Source: Sphingomonadales bacterium Ga0077557 (lineage in GTDB: Bacteria > Pseudomonadota > Alphaproteobacteria > Sphingomonadales > Sphingomonadaceae). From it: 59,621 nucleotides of DNA. The stretch spans positions 1-59,621 of the forward strand of contig LNFI01000034.1 of NCBI GenBank assembly GCA_001464615.1, given 5' to 3'. The first letter of the stretch is position 1; every line of letters begins with the position of its first letter. Made by a program: the position numbers and the translations under genes. The notes below the pieces were generated by a model. That model was not told the origin of the DNA, searched no databases, and saw only the letters and a list, made by a program, of their open reading frames with translations. Below are positions 6,838 through 15,937 of this stretch, piece by piece.

Positions 6838-9800
6838 ATGCGCACCTCAGCCGCAGCTCTCGAACTCGATTTCACTGAACCCTCGATTACCGCCGCCAAG
6901 GCGGTTGCCGACACCATGGCAAGGCATGGATCGCTCCAGCGCGACACGCTGCTGTGGGCCATGGAACAAGCCTATGGTGGTTCCTCGGCCGATGGTCGCT
7001 GGTCGCTTCGCGACGCTTACGACATGCTCGAACTCGCCCAGGTCATGCATCTGGCCAAAGCCGACCTTCCCTCCGCGCCGAACGATTGTCTTGCTGCGCT
7101 GACCGAGTTGGTCGCCAACCTGCCGACGCACACGGTTCGCAGTGAGGAGCAGATCGAACTCCAGCAATTCTCGACCCCCGCCCCGATCGCGTTCTTGGCG
7201 ACCCTTGCTGCCCGAATCGCCCCGAACGACCTGGTCCTCGAACCCTCCGCCGGCACCGGCCTTCTCGCGGTCTTCGCACGGCGCGCCGGTGCCCGCCTGG
7301 TCCTCAACGAGATCGATCCGGCCCGCGCCGACATGCTTGCTGCCGCCTTCCCAGATGTGGCTGTCACACGTCACGATGCCGAGCTGATCCACGATCTTCT
7401 GCCACCCACGATCCGGCCCACTGCCGTCCTCATCAACCCGCCATTCTCGCGCAGCATCGGTCGCCATGCCGACCCGCTGGCTGCCTTCCGGCATCTTCGC
7501 GCCCCACTCATGCGGCTCGGCGCCGGAGGTCGCTGCGCTGCGATCCTGCCTGATCGCATCGACACATCGAGCCGCGCCTGGGCCAAGGCGACTGCGGGTT
7601 GCGCGCTGACCCTCCACCTCGAGCTGCCGGCGAACGCCTATGCCAAGCATGGCACCAGTCAGACAGTGAAGATCATGGTGCTGGAGAAAGGCACCGGCGA
7701 TCACGCAGAGCTGCTCCGGTGCGGATCCCTCGCCGAGGCGCTCGCCGCGATCGTGGCGAGCGCCGGCAGCCCCGAACCTGTCGCGCGTGTGTCCACACCG
7801 CAGCTCGCCCGCCCGAATGGGCGTGGTTCGCTGCTTGGCCGCCTCGCCAGCAAGCAGCGCCTCGCCACGCCTACGGCCAAGGCAGCGCAGTCGCTCGCCG
7901 CGATAGCGATCGACTATACCGTGTTCGCCGAACCGCTACCAACCGGCGAAGCCGTGGGCGTGTACCTGCCCTACCGCCCGAGCCGGATCGCAATCCCGTG
8001 CGCGTCCGCGCATCCGACAGCGCTGGTGGAATCGATCGCTATGGGCTCGATCACCGCGCCCCGGCCGTCCTACGTCCCTACCCTCTCGCAGTCCGTCGTA
8101 GACGCGAAGACGCTCTCTGATGCTCAGCTCGAGACGCTGATCTACGCCGGCGACGCCTTCGAGCGCGACATTCCCGGCCTTTTCAAACCCTTCGAGGAGG
8201 GCTTGTCCCTCACCCCCGACGAGGTTGGGAGCGCCTATCGGACCGGCTTCTTCCTCGGTGACGGCACCGGCGCCGGTAAAGGCCGCCAGGTCGCCGCGAT
8301 CATCCTCGACCAGTGGCTGCGCGGTCGCCGCAAGCACATCTGGATATCGAAGACCGAAACGCTGCTCGAAGATGCGCGTCGCGACTGGACCGCGGTCGGC
8401 GGTCTCGCGCTCGACATCCAGCATCTCAACCAGTGGAAACTCGGCACGCCAATCGGCGCAGCCGAAGGCGTCCTGTTCCTCACCTATGCGACGCTCCGCT
8501 CCAACCGCGGCGACAAGGGCACCCGGCTCCAGCAGATCCTCGAATGGGTCGGCGACGACTATGACGGCATGATAGTGTTCGACGAGGCGCACGAAATGGC
8601 CGGTGTCGCAGGCGGCGAAGGCAGTTTCGGCACCAAACAAGGCTCCGACCAGGGCATCGCGGGCGTCCGCCTGCAGAATCTCCTGCCGCGCGCCCGCGTC
8701 CTTTACGTGTCCGCCACCGGCGCGTCAGACGTGAACAATCTGGCCTATGCGACGCGGCTCGGCCTGTGGGGACCGGGGACGGCGTTCGCCGATCGCAGGA
8801 CCTTCGTCGACTCCCTGCGCCGTGGCGGAATCGCGGCACTGGAGCTCATCGCGCGCGACCTGAAAATGCAAGGGCTCTACGTCTCGCGCGCGCTGAGCTT
8901 CGCCGGTGTCGAGTATGACATCCTCGAACACAAGCTCACCGTCGACCAGATCGAGGTCTATGACGCCTATGCCGATGCCTGGGCGATCATCCACGCGAAC
9001 CTGCGCGCCGCGCTCGACGCGACTCGCGTTACCGACAGCTTCTCGAACGACACCTACAACAGCGGTGCCAAGGCAGCCGCACTTTCGATCTTCGAATCCA
9101 CCAAGCAGCGGTTCTTCTGCCAGCTTCTGATCGGGATGAAGCTCCCATCGCTCATCCCCGCGATCCGCGCCGATCTCGCACGCGGCGAAAGCGTCGTCAT
9201 CCAGCTGGTTTCCACCTCCGAGGCGATGCTCAACCGGGCGCTCGCGGCACTCACGGTCGAAGAACGGGCGAACCTCGACATCGAGTTGTCGCCGCGCGAG
9301 TTCCTCATGTCCTACCTGACCGCCGCCTTCCCGGTGCGGCAAATGAAAACCTTTGTCGACGACACCGGCAAGACCCGCTCAGAACCGATGTCGGACGAGG
9401 ACGGCCGTCCTGTGTTCAGCCAGGAAGCGCTGGAGATGCGCGAAAACCTGCTTGAGCAGCTCTGTGCCCTGCCCGTCGTCGGCTCTGCCCTCGATCATAT
9501 CATCGGGCATTTCGGCACCGACGCGGTTGCCGAGGTGACGGGGCGCAGCCGGCGCGTCATCATGGACGCCCACGGCCGCCAGCGCGTCGAAAGCCGCTCG
9601 CCCCGCACCAATCTCGCCGAGACCGACGCTTTCATGCGCGGTGCAAAGAAGATCCTGATCTTCTCCGACGCTGGCGGCACCGGCCGCAGCTATCATGCGA
9701 GCCTTACTGCTGAGAACCAGTCGCGTCGCAACCACTATCTCCTCGAACCGGGCTGGCGCGCTGACGCCGCCATCCAGGGGCTCGGCCGCACGCACCGCAC

Positions 9801-11055
9801 GCATCAGGCAACAGCACCACTGTTCCGGCCGGTGTCGACCGACTGCCGGGGCGAACGTCGCTTCATTTCGACGATCGCACGCCGCCTCGACAGCCTGGGC
9901 GCGCTCACCCGCGGCCAGCGCCAGACCGGCGGTCAGGGCCTGTTCGACCCGCGCGATAATCTCGAAAGCGACTATGCCAAGGAATCGCTCGAACAGTGGT
10001 TTCGCCTGCTCGCCAATGGCAAGCTGCGTTCGACCACGCTGGACGAGTTCCAGAAGCTGACCGGCCTCGAGCTGGAGTGCGACGGTGGCGGCCTCAAGGA
10101 AGATATGCCGCCCATCCAGCGCTGGCTCAATCGTATCCTCGCACTGCGCATCGCCATGCAGAACGCGATCTTCGACGAGTATCTCGGCTTGATCGAGGCC
10201 CGGATCGAGGCGGCCAAGGAAGCCGGCACGCTCGATCTTGGCGTCGAAAGCATCAATGCCGAGCGCATCACCATCCTCGATCGCACCGTCATCCGGCGCG
10301 ATCAGACCAGCGGCGCCGAGACCGAGATCCTCCGGTTGGAAACCGAGGAACGCTACAAGCCACTCGCGCTCGACCGAGCTTTGCGGATGCTTGGCGACGA
10401 CGCCCGTCCGATCGTCAACCGCAAGTCGGGCAAGGCCGCGATCCGGTGCAGCACTTACTCGCTCACCGATGACGATGGTGAGATCGTACGCCGGTACGAG
10501 CTGGTGCGCCCGACGCGCACCGAGCGGATGCGGCAGGATCTTCTCCTCGAGACGATGTGGGAGGACGCCAGCGAAGCCGAGTTCTCGACGCTGTGGCAGG
10601 CCGAGGTCAAGGAGATGGCGGGCAAGACTCGCACCAACACGCTCTACCTCGTCACCGGCCTGCTCCTGCCGGTCTGGGACCGCCTGCCCGACGATCACGT
10701 CCAGGTCTGGCGATTGAACACCGATGACGGTCAGTCGTTCCTCGGCCGTATCGTCCCCGCGCCGCTTGTGACCAAGCTCGCGGAGGCATTCGGCATCGCC
10801 GCGACCATCACTGTGTCGGGTGCCGAAACCGCCAAGCATGTCATGGGTAGCGGCGAGATCGCGGCGCTTGGTGCGTATCGGTTGAAGCGCAGCCTGGTCG
10901 CCGGTCAGCAGCGGCTCGAACTGCTCGATTGGCCGCATACGCGGTTACCCGAGCTGAAGGCAGCCGGATGCTTCACCGAAATCATCCAGCACAAGACGCG
11001 GATGTTTATTCCCGTCGCGACTGCAGCGACCGTGATCGACCGCATCACCGCCTGA
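6838..11055 (+). CDS. Strawberry-notch-like helicase with N-terminal methyltransferase domain
   Basis: This 1405-residue protein combines an N6-adenine-methyltransferase-like domain with a superfamily 2 helicase-like domain. The methyltransferase part shows the SAM motif EPSAGTG at 135-141 and the catalytic NPPF at 200-203. The helicase part shows Walker A-like GDGTGAGKGRQ from residue 474 and DEAH at 582-585, followed by a C-terminal strawberry-notch helicase region with GGTGRSYHA and a GLGRTHRTHQ motif VI-like stretch. Proteins of this build occur on large alphaproteobacterial plasmids and phages; their role is not established. Protecting or remodelling incoming DNA is a reasonable guess. 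It lies in a plus-strand series with Toprim, ParB-like and ArdC genes. Confidence 0.85.
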   Translation: MRTSAAALELDFTEPSITAAKAVADTMARHGSLQRDTLLWAMEQAYGGSSADGRWSLRDAYDMLELAQVMHLAKADLPSAPNDCLAALTELVANLPTHTVRSEEQIELQQFSTPAPIAFLATLAARIAPNDLVLEPSAGTGLLAVFARRAGARLVLNEIDPARADMLAAAFPDVAVTRHDAELIHDLLPPTIRPTAVLINPPFSRSIGRHADPLAAFRHLRAPLMRLGAGGRCAAILPDRIDTSSRAWAKATAGCALTLHLELPANAYAKHGTSQTVKIMVLEKGTGDHAELLRCGSLAEALAAIVASAGSPEPVARVSTPQLARPNGRGSLLGRLASKQRLATPTAKAAQSLAAIAIDYTVFAEPLPTGEAVGVYLPYRPSRIAIPCASAHPTALVESIAMGSITAPRPSYVPTLSQSVVDAKTLSDAQLETLIYAGDAFERDIPGLFKPFEEGLSLTPDEVGSAYRTGFFLGDGTGAGKGRQVAAIILDQWLRGRRKHIWISKTETLLEDARRDWTAVGGLALDIQHLNQWKLGTPIGAAEGVLFLTYATLRSNRGDKGTRLQQILEWVGDDYDGMIVFDEAHEMAGVAGGEGSFGTKQGSDQGIAGVRLQNLLPRARVLYVSATGASDVNNLAYATRLGLWGPGTAFADRRTFVDSLRRGGIAALELIARDLKMQGLYVSRALSFAGVEYDILEHKLTVDQIEVYDAYADAWAIIHANLRAALDATRVTDSFSNDTYNSGAKAAALSIFESTKQRFFCQLLIGMKLPSLIPAIRADLARGESVVIQLVSTSEAMLNRALAALTVEERANLDIELSPREFLMSYLTAAFPVRQMKTFVDDTGKTRSEPMSDEDGRPVFSQEALEMRENLLEQLCALPVVGSALDHIIGHFGTDAVAEVTGRSRRVIMDAHGRQRVESRSPRTNLAETDAFMRGAKKILIFSDAGGTGRSYHASLTAENQSRRNHYLLEPGWRADAAIQGLGRTHRTHQATAPLFRPVSTDCRGERRFISTIARRLDSLGALTRGQRQTGGQGLFDPRDNLESDYAKESLEQWFRLLANGKLRSTTLDEFQKLTGLELECDGGGLKEDMPPIQRWLNRILALRIAMQNAIFDEYLGLIEARIEAAKEAGTLDLGVESINAERITILDRTVIRRDQTSGAETEILRLETEERYKPLALDRALRMLGDDARPIVNRKSGKAAIRCSTYSLTDDDGEIVRRYELVRPTRTERMRQDLLLETMWEDASEAEFSTLWQAEVKEMAGKTRTNTLYLVTGLLLPVWDRLPDDHVQVWRLNTDDGQSFLGRIVPAPLVTKLAEAFGIAATITVSGAETAKHVMGSGEIAALGAYRLKRSLVAGQQRLELLDWPHTRLPELKAAGCFTEIIQHKTRMFIPVATAATVIDRITA

Positions 11056-11089
11056 CCCGAGCAAGGCTCTCTTCCCGATCATCAAAGGG

Positions 11090-11178
11090 AGGGGAGGGAG
11101 CCTTCGGCTTTGTGAGCTTGATGAGCAGGCTCGCGTGACCGCGGGACGCGGCGCGCCAGTTCCAAACGGAGACGACCG
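11090..11178 (+). promoter_or_regulatory. Structured leader, family 1 copy B (before the ParB-like gene)
   Basis: A purine run (about 11086-11100) leads into hairpin AGCC-TTC-GGCT (11099-11109). A second hairpin pairs TGTGAGCTTG (11111-11120) with CAGGCTCGCG (11126-11135), including G-T pairs, and closes the same pentaloop ATGAG (11121-11125) found in copy A. The stem sequences differ from copy A while pairing is kept. The remaining 43 bases to the start codon are GC-rich with no other clear element. Confidence 0.6.
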
Positions 11179-13254
11179 ATGATCCAGTCCGTGAAGGTCA
11201 AGAACCTGACGCTGTCGAAGGACAATGTGCGCAAATCCAACCGTGACGCAGGGATCGACACCCTCGCCGCGAATATCGCAGCCCAGGGGCTGTTGCAAAA
11301 CCTGATCGTCACCCCGCTCAAGAAGGCGGGTACGTTCACGGTGAAGGCGGGCGGGCGCCGCCTGCGCGCACTCCAGCTCCTGATCGAGCAGGGCACCCTC
11401 CCCGCCGACCACACCGTCCCGGTCCTCGTGCTGAGCGACGACGACAACGCGACCGAGGCGAGCCTCGCCGAGAACTTCCAGCGCGTGCCGATGAACCCGG
11501 CCGACGAATGCACCGCGTTTAATTTCCTGATCCAGAAGGGCATGACCGCTGAGGACGTCGCCAAGCGTCAGGGCGTCACCACCCGGTTCGTTGAACAGCG
11601 CGTGCGCCTCGCCGAACTCGCGAACTGCGTGTTCGAGGCGCTCGCAGCCGGCGAGATCACGCTCGGCGTCGCGCAGGCTTACGCCGTCACCAGCGACGTC
11701 GACCGTCAGGCCCGCGTGTTCGCGCAAATGAGCACGTCCTACTATGGGGACACGCCCGACAATATCCGCCGCGCGATCCTCAACGGCACGGTCAAGGCGA
11801 ACGACGCCAAGGCCCGGTTCGTCGGTCGCGATGCCTATCTCGCCGCAGGCGGTCGCATCGAGGGCGACTTGTTCGCCACGGAAGGAGACGAAAACTGGAT
11901 CGACGTCGACCTGATCGAGACGCTCGCAGCCAAGAAGCTTGAAGCGTCCGCGGCCGAACTCGCGCAGTCCGAGGGTCTCGCGTTCGTGACGCCGATCGCG
12001 GCAACCCACGTTCCCTACGACCTTGAGCGCCAGCTTCACGAGTTTCACGCCCCTGCCCGCGCCCTCACCGAGGACGAGCAGGCGCGCGTGGAAACGCTGG
12101 GGTACGAGAACGACCAGCTTGTCGAGCAGCTCGAATCCGTGCTGGCCGATGGCACTCCCGAGGCGCAGGCGGCGAACGATCGCATCGACGCGATCGAGCG
12201 TGAGCTGGAAACGATCGACGACGCCCGTCACGAGATTGATCCGGCGCTGAAGGCGCAGATCGGGACGTTCGTCTATATCGGCGGTGATGGCGAACCCCGC
12301 GTTCACACCCGCCTGTTCAGCGAGAAGCCGGTCGTGGATCCCAACGCCCCGCCCAGGACGACGGGCGGTGAAACCGGCGAAGGCGCCGCCGGCGACGCCG
12401 AGCAGGGTTCGAAGCTCAGCGCTACGCTGATCGATGAACTGGCAACCCAGCGCCGCCAGATCCTCGTCGCCCACATCGCCAGCGATCCGGGACTCGCGCT
12501 CGACCTGACCATCTTCCTGATGGCGCAGAACGTGGTGTTCGAGCAGCACCATGTTCCCAACCACTCGACGCTGAAGTCGAGCGCCGCGGGCTTCCCGATC
12601 TTCGGGTTCCGGGACGAAGGCTCGATGGCGTCGCAGACCATCGACGATCAGCGCCAGCGGCTCGACACGAGCTGGGCGGGCCTGCCGACCATGACCGCCC
12701 GCTTCGACGCCTTCCGCGCGCTCGATGACGAGGCCCGAGGCGCTTGGGTTGCATACTCGATAGCACGAACTCTCGAACCGACGCTCAACGTCGCCGAGGG
12801 CTATCGGAGCAACGGCTTCCACGACCATCTCGGTCGCCTCCTCGACATCCAGGTCGAGAATTGGTGGCGCCCGACGGCCGAGAACTTCTTCGGCCGGGTC
12901 AAGAAGACCGTCATGCTCGACGCGCTCGAGGAGATTGGAGGCCCGATCCTGCGCGGCCGCTACAAGGACGCCAAGAAGGGCGACCTTGCCGGCACCTGTG
13001 CCTCGCTGTGCAACGGCCTGGGCATCGTCGAAGCCGATATCCGCGAGAAGGCGACCGCCTGGTTGCCGGAAGCCATGCGCTTCGAGGCACAAGAGAAGGC
13101 GGCGCGCACTCCGCTGCGCTCCAGCTTCGCCGACGACGAGACCGGCACCGATCCAGACGAGGACGAGGACGAGGACGAGGATACCGACCTCGACGCCGGT
13201 GACGACGCAGTGATCGATCACGAGGAAGAGGAGGATTTCAGCCAAGCGGCCTGA
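11179..13254 (+). CDS. Long ParB-like plasmid protein
   Basis: This 691-residue protein has a ParB/Spo0J nuclease-like N-terminus: LSKDNVRKSNRDAGIDTLAA, AQGLLQNLIVTP, and AGGRRLRALQLL for the GERR box. ASLAENFQRVPMNPADE near residues 94-110 matches the second ParB motif, and an HTH follows (AEDVAKRQGVTTRFVEQRVRLAEL). The remaining 480 residues are a long helical extension ending in a strongly acidic tail (DEDEDEDEDTDLDAGDD). It is too long for a partition ParB and has no ParA partner beside it. It is more likely one of the ParB-like proteins of plasmid transfer/establishment regions. It stands between the strawberry-notch gene and ardC and ends at a strong terminator. Confidence 0.8.
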   Translation: MIQSVKVKNLTLSKDNVRKSNRDAGIDTLAANIAAQGLLQNLIVTPLKKAGTFTVKAGGRRLRALQLLIEQGTLPADHTVPVLVLSDDDNATEASLAENFQRVPMNPADECTAFNFLIQKGMTAEDVAKRQGVTTRFVEQRVRLAELANCVFEALAAGEITLGVAQAYAVTSDVDRQARVFAQMSTSYYGDTPDNIRRAILNGTVKANDAKARFVGRDAYLAAGGRIEGDLFATEGDENWIDVDLIETLAAKKLEASAAELAQSEGLAFVTPIAATHVPYDLERQLHEFHAPARALTEDEQARVETLGYENDQLVEQLESVLADGTPEAQAANDRIDAIERELETIDDARHEIDPALKAQIGTFVYIGGDGEPRVHTRLFSEKPVVDPNAPPRTTGGETGEGAAGDAEQGSKLSATLIDELATQRRQILVAHIASDPGLALDLTIFLMAQNVVFEQHHVPNHSTLKSSAAGFPIFGFRDEGSMASQTIDDQRQRLDTSWAGLPTMTARFDAFRALDDEARGAWVAYSIARTLEPTLNVAEGYRSNGFHDHLGRLLDIQVENWWRPTAENFFGRVKKTVMLDALEEIGGPILRGRYKDAKKGDLAGTCASLCNGLGIVEADIREKATAWLPEAMRFEAQEKAARTPLRSSFADDETGTDPDEDEDEDEDTDLDAGDDAVIDHEEEEDFSQAA

Positions 13255-13282
13255 CGCCGGCTTGCACATTTCGAGGCACCTG

Positions 13283-13319
13283 GGGGCGGCACTCTTCGCG
13301 GAGTGTCGCCCCTCTTTTT
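13283..13319 (+). terminator. Rho-independent terminator after the ParB-like gene
   Basis: GGGGCGGCACTC (13283-13294) pairs with GAGTGTCGCCCC (13301-13312) across a 6-base loop, with one G-T pair, followed by TCTTTTT. Confidence 0.85.
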
Positions 13320-13340
13320 GTGACCCGGCACCGCCCTTCC

Positions 13341-13392
13341 AGAGGGGAGGATGCTCACGCGGGTTTGCCTCAACCCAATCAGGAGAACGATC
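13341..13392 (+). promoter_or_regulatory. Leader before ardC, partial family 1 match (copy D)
   Basis: It starts with AGAGGGGAGG, identical to the purine run of copy A, and carries a hairpin GGGTT-TGCCTC-AACCC (13361-13376). The small GCC/GGC hairpin of the other copies is missing, so membership of the family is less certain. AGGAG at 13381-13385 is the ribosome site. Confidence 0.45.
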
Positions 13393-14292
13393 GTGGCACA
13401 GACCACCGACAAGCCCTCGCCTGCCGACATCATCACCAACACCATCATCGACAAGCTCGAATCCGGGGTACGGCCCTGGGTCAAGCCGTGGCGCCCCGGC
13501 CTTGGCGGCCGTCCGCTGCGCGCGACTGGCGACCCGTACAAGGGCATCAACTGCTTCTGGCTGTGGCTGTGTGCCGAGGGCGCAGGCTACAATTCGCGCA
13601 CCTGGATGACGTACAAGCAGGCGCAGGCACTTGGCGGCCAGGTCCGCGAGGGCGAACGCTCGCAGATCGCCATCTTCTACAAATCCTACACCGGCGACAG
13701 CTCGGACGAGATGCGCCGCGTGCTGCGCTCCTACGCGGTCTTCAACTGCGACCAGATCGACGGGCTATCGGCCGACTTCTATCCGCGTCCCGTCAGCGCG
13801 GTGCCGCCCGCCGACGAACTGCCGACCCGCGCGCAGCGGTTCATCGATGCCTTGCCGGCGACGGTCCACATGCGCGGCGATCGCGCCTTCTACGATCGCA
13901 TCGCCGACAGCATCACGATGCCGCCCGTCGAACTGTTCTCCACCCGTGCCTTTTTCGCTTCCACGCTGGCGCACGAGGCAGGTCACTGGAGCGGTCACCC
14001 TGACCGACTCGACCGCGCGTTCGGCAAGCGTTTCGGCGACGACGCCTACGCTTTCGAGGAGTTGTGCGCCGAGATGACTTCCGCGCTGCTCGGTGCCGAT
14101 CTTGGCCTGCCAACCTCGCACATCGACGATCACGCAGCCTATATCGGCTCGTGGCTGAAGGTGTTGCGCAAGGACTCGCGCGCCATCATGACCGCGGCCG
14201 CCAAAGCGGAAGCCGCCGCCGGATACTTGCTGCGCGTGACCGGCCTCGCCGCCTCGGACGAGCCCGAGGACCAGATCCGTGAAGCGGCATGA
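13393..14292 (+). CDS. ardC: ArdC-type antirestriction protein (DUF1738 plus zincin domain)
   Basis: This 299-residue protein has the two-part ArdC layout. The N-terminal single-stranded-DNA-binding domain (DUF1738, residues about 8-125) begins ADIITNTIIDKLESG and contains NCFWLWL and TWMTYKQA. The C-terminal zincin-like metallopeptidase domain has HEAGH (in STLAHEAGHWSGHPDRL) and a downstream glutamate-rich ELCAEMTSALLGADLG. ArdC proteins protect incoming plasmid DNA from host restriction. GTG 13393 is chosen because AGGAG sits 8 bases upstream; an in-frame ATG at 13351 lies within the leader hairpin region. The stop overlaps the next start (ATGA). Confidence 0.9.
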   Translation: MAQTTDKPSPADIITNTIIDKLESGVRPWVKPWRPGLGGRPLRATGDPYKGINCFWLWLCAEGAGYNSRTWMTYKQAQALGGQVREGERSQIAIFYKSYTGDSSDEMRRVLRSYAVFNCDQIDGLSADFYPRPVSAVPPADELPTRAQRFIDALPATVHMRGDRAFYDRIADSITMPPVELFSTRAFFASTLAHEAGHWSGHPDRLDRAFGKRFGDDAYAFEELCAEMTSALLGADLGLPTSHIDDHAAYIGSWLKVLRKDSRAIMTAAAKAEAAAGYLLRVTGLAASDEPEDQIREAA

Positions 14293-14459
14293 TCGGTCAG
14301 GCCGGCCGCCCCGACCTCGGCGCCTACCGGCGCTTCGTGGTGGCGTTAAGCGGCGGCAAGGACAGCCTTGCCGCCCTCCTGGCGCTCCTAAGCCTCGGCG
14401 TGCGCGAACACGCCATCGAGCTTCATCGTCATTATGTTGATGGTTTGGGGCCGCCATGA
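14289..14459 (+). pseudogene. Truncated PP-loop (PAPS-reductase-like) gene
   Basis: This 56-codon frame begins at the ATGA overlap with ardC. It encodes the PP-loop ATP-binding motif SGGKDS at residues 21-26 and runs on to ELHRHYVDG, where relatives continue into a full adenylyl-sulfate-reductase-type domain. Here the frame ends two codons after a GLG. Relatives are several hundred residues long, so about 80 percent of the domain is gone. The deletion endpoint lies close to 14445-14460. It could still be expressed as a short peptide, but enzyme activity is not expected. Related full-length genes, which may be DNA phosphorothioation-like or accessory, are known beside ardC on plasmids. Confidence 0.65.
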
Positions 14460-14518
14460 TGCGCGGGTGACTCGCTCTCTGGCGACCCCAAGCAACTGTC
14501 GCTCCGGCGCCCTCCCCT

Positions 14519-14578
14519 TAGGAGGAGAGGATGCCTTCGGCCTGTTGAGCGCGACCATGCGCTCAGGAGGAGGCTTCG
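14519..14578 (+). promoter_or_regulatory. Structured leader, family 1 copy C
   Basis: Purine run AGGAGGAGAGG, then GCC-TTC-GGC (14533-14541), then a perfect hairpin TGAGCGC-GACCAT-GCGCTCA (14546-14565). The ribosome site AGGAGG lies at 14565-14570 with a second AGG after it. The layout is that of copies A and B, but the loop is GACCAT instead of ATGAG. Confidence 0.55.
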
Positions 14579-15214
14579 ATGTTCTACGACACGCTTTACC
14601 GCCACAATCAGGCGCTCTCGCCTGCGGGCCTGGAAAATCTCACGGCGGCGCTTCACGCCCTCTACGCCGCGGTCGACGACTGCCAGCGCGCTGGAAAGCC
14701 AGTCGCGCGCGACGCGGCCATCCTGCTCCTGATCCGCAATCTGGCCGACGTCGCCGAGTGCGATGCGCCGAGCATCAACGACCTTCGCTTGCGCTGCCGG
14801 ACGGATCGCCTGGCGGTCGAAGCCGCGCCGGCTCTGCTCGACATCGCCGGAAACAGCATCGCGGGAAACGACCACGCCAAACGGACTTTCCATCGTCAGG
14901 CGCGGCGCGCGCTCACGCGCCTGGTCGAGGCGATCGGGCTCGATCCGACCGATGTCCGCATTACCACCGTCCAGGGTGCCGACCATGAAGACGGCACCAC
15001 GGAGCTGCGCCACCCGCATCTCGCCATCCGCGTCGTTCCGCGGGGCTTTCTCCCCGACAGCGAAGTATCGTTCAACCGCTGCCGTGACGGACAAGACGCG
15101 GGAAAGCCTCACCACGCGCCGATCGCCGAGTTGCTGGACGCGGACGCGTTCCAGCGTCGGCTCACCGCCACCATCGGCGACCTGGGCGCTCCGCGCCTCG
15201 CCGTCGCCGCCTAA
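14579..15214 (+). CDS. Conserved-looking hypothetical plasmid protein
   Basis: This 211-residue soluble protein matches no family I can name. The first half is helical (LTAALHALYAAVDDCQ, RDAAILLLIRNLADVAE). The second half includes a short beta-rich part with DVRITTVQGADHEDGTTELRHPHLAIRV and SFNRCRDGQDAGKPHHAPI. No signal peptide, membrane segment or catalytic motif is visible. Codon use matches the neighbours and the ribosome site is strong, so I take it as a real gene. It sits between the truncated PP-loop gene and another hypothetical, 25 bases from the latter, so the two are probably co-transcribed. Confidence 0.65.
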   Translation: MFYDTLYRHNQALSPAGLENLTAALHALYAAVDDCQRAGKPVARDAAILLLIRNLADVAECDAPSINDLRLRCRTDRLAVEAAPALLDIAGNSIAGNDHAKRTFHRQARRALTRLVEAIGLDPTDVRITTVQGADHEDGTTELRHPHLAIRVVPRGFLPDSEVSFNRCRDGQDAGKPHHAPIAELLDADAFQRRLTATIGDLGAPRLAVAA

Positions 15215-15239
15215 TCCTCACAGACACAGGAAGCTCGTC

Positions 15240-15854
15240 ATGGGATGGCTCTTCATGCGCGATATGGGCGGTTATGCCACCCCGCGCTCTTATCTCAATA
15301 ATCAATTCACCTATGCTCGCGACGATCACCGTCTCACGGTTCTCGCGTCCTCAATGGTCGGTTCGACCTATTACGCCGCGTGCGAGCGGATAGAGTCCAG
15401 CGGCGCCCGCGCCGTCTTCGCTGTCGTCTGTCTGACCAGGCAAAGTACCGGCGCACGCGATGGCTGCACGTTCGGCTACAAGGATATGACGGAGACGATG
15501 GGTCCGTGCGAAAGCGACTGCCCCGCCGCCATTCTCGACGAACTGACCGAAACCGACAGCACTTACGCGACCGATTGGCGCACGCGCTGCCGTGCCAACC
15601 TCGCGCGACGCAAGCTTGAGCGCGCGAAACCCACCCCGAAGCCGGGGCAGACGATCGTCTTCGACGAACCGATCCGCTTCAATGATGGCGAAGACCGTAC
15701 CCGTTTCATGGTCATCGCCAATCCGAAGGGTAAATCGCCGCTATTTCGCGATCCGGTAACTGGCACGGTATGCCGTGTCTCCAAGCTCAAGACGCGGTCG
15801 TACCGGCTCATCAACCCCGCCATAGTCCTGAAGGACGCCGGCAGTGCTCCCTAG
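15240..15854 (+). CDS. Hypothetical protein, resembles DUF6927 family
   Basis: This 204-residue protein starts MGWLFMRDMGGYATPRSYL, a start I associate from memory with the DUF6927 proteins of alphaproteobacterial plasmids and islands. A central part with CLTRQSTGARDGCTFGYKDM and GPCESDCPAAILDEL carries several cysteines, possibly for metal binding. The C-terminal 60 residues look like a small beta domain (TIVFDEPIRF, FMVIANPKGKSPLF). No function is known. ATG 15240 lies 25 bases after the previous stop, with a modest ACAGGAAG upstream. A 134-base gap with a strong hairpin separates it from the next gene. Confidence 0.65.
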   Translation: MGWLFMRDMGGYATPRSYLNNQFTYARDDHRLTVLASSMVGSTYYAACERIESSGARAVFAVVCLTRQSTGARDGCTFGYKDMTETMGPCESDCPAAILDELTETDSTYATDWRTRCRANLARRKLERAKPTPKPGQTIVFDEPIRFNDGEDRTRFMVIANPKGKSPLFRDPVTGTVCRVSKLKTRSYRLINPAIVLKDAGSAP

Positions 15855-15937
15855 CAATAGTCGCGTTTAGTCTGCGCAGGCCACCAGACCTCTAAAGGAT
15901 CGCGTGTCGGGGGCGCTGTGGCTCGACGCAATCCACC

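Noticed and set aside
9379..13269. Very long minus-strand open frames (519 and 774 codons)
   Set aside because: They lie opposite the strawberry-notch and ParB-like genes. GC-rich third positions keep the opposite strand open; they have no ribosome sites or family resemblance.
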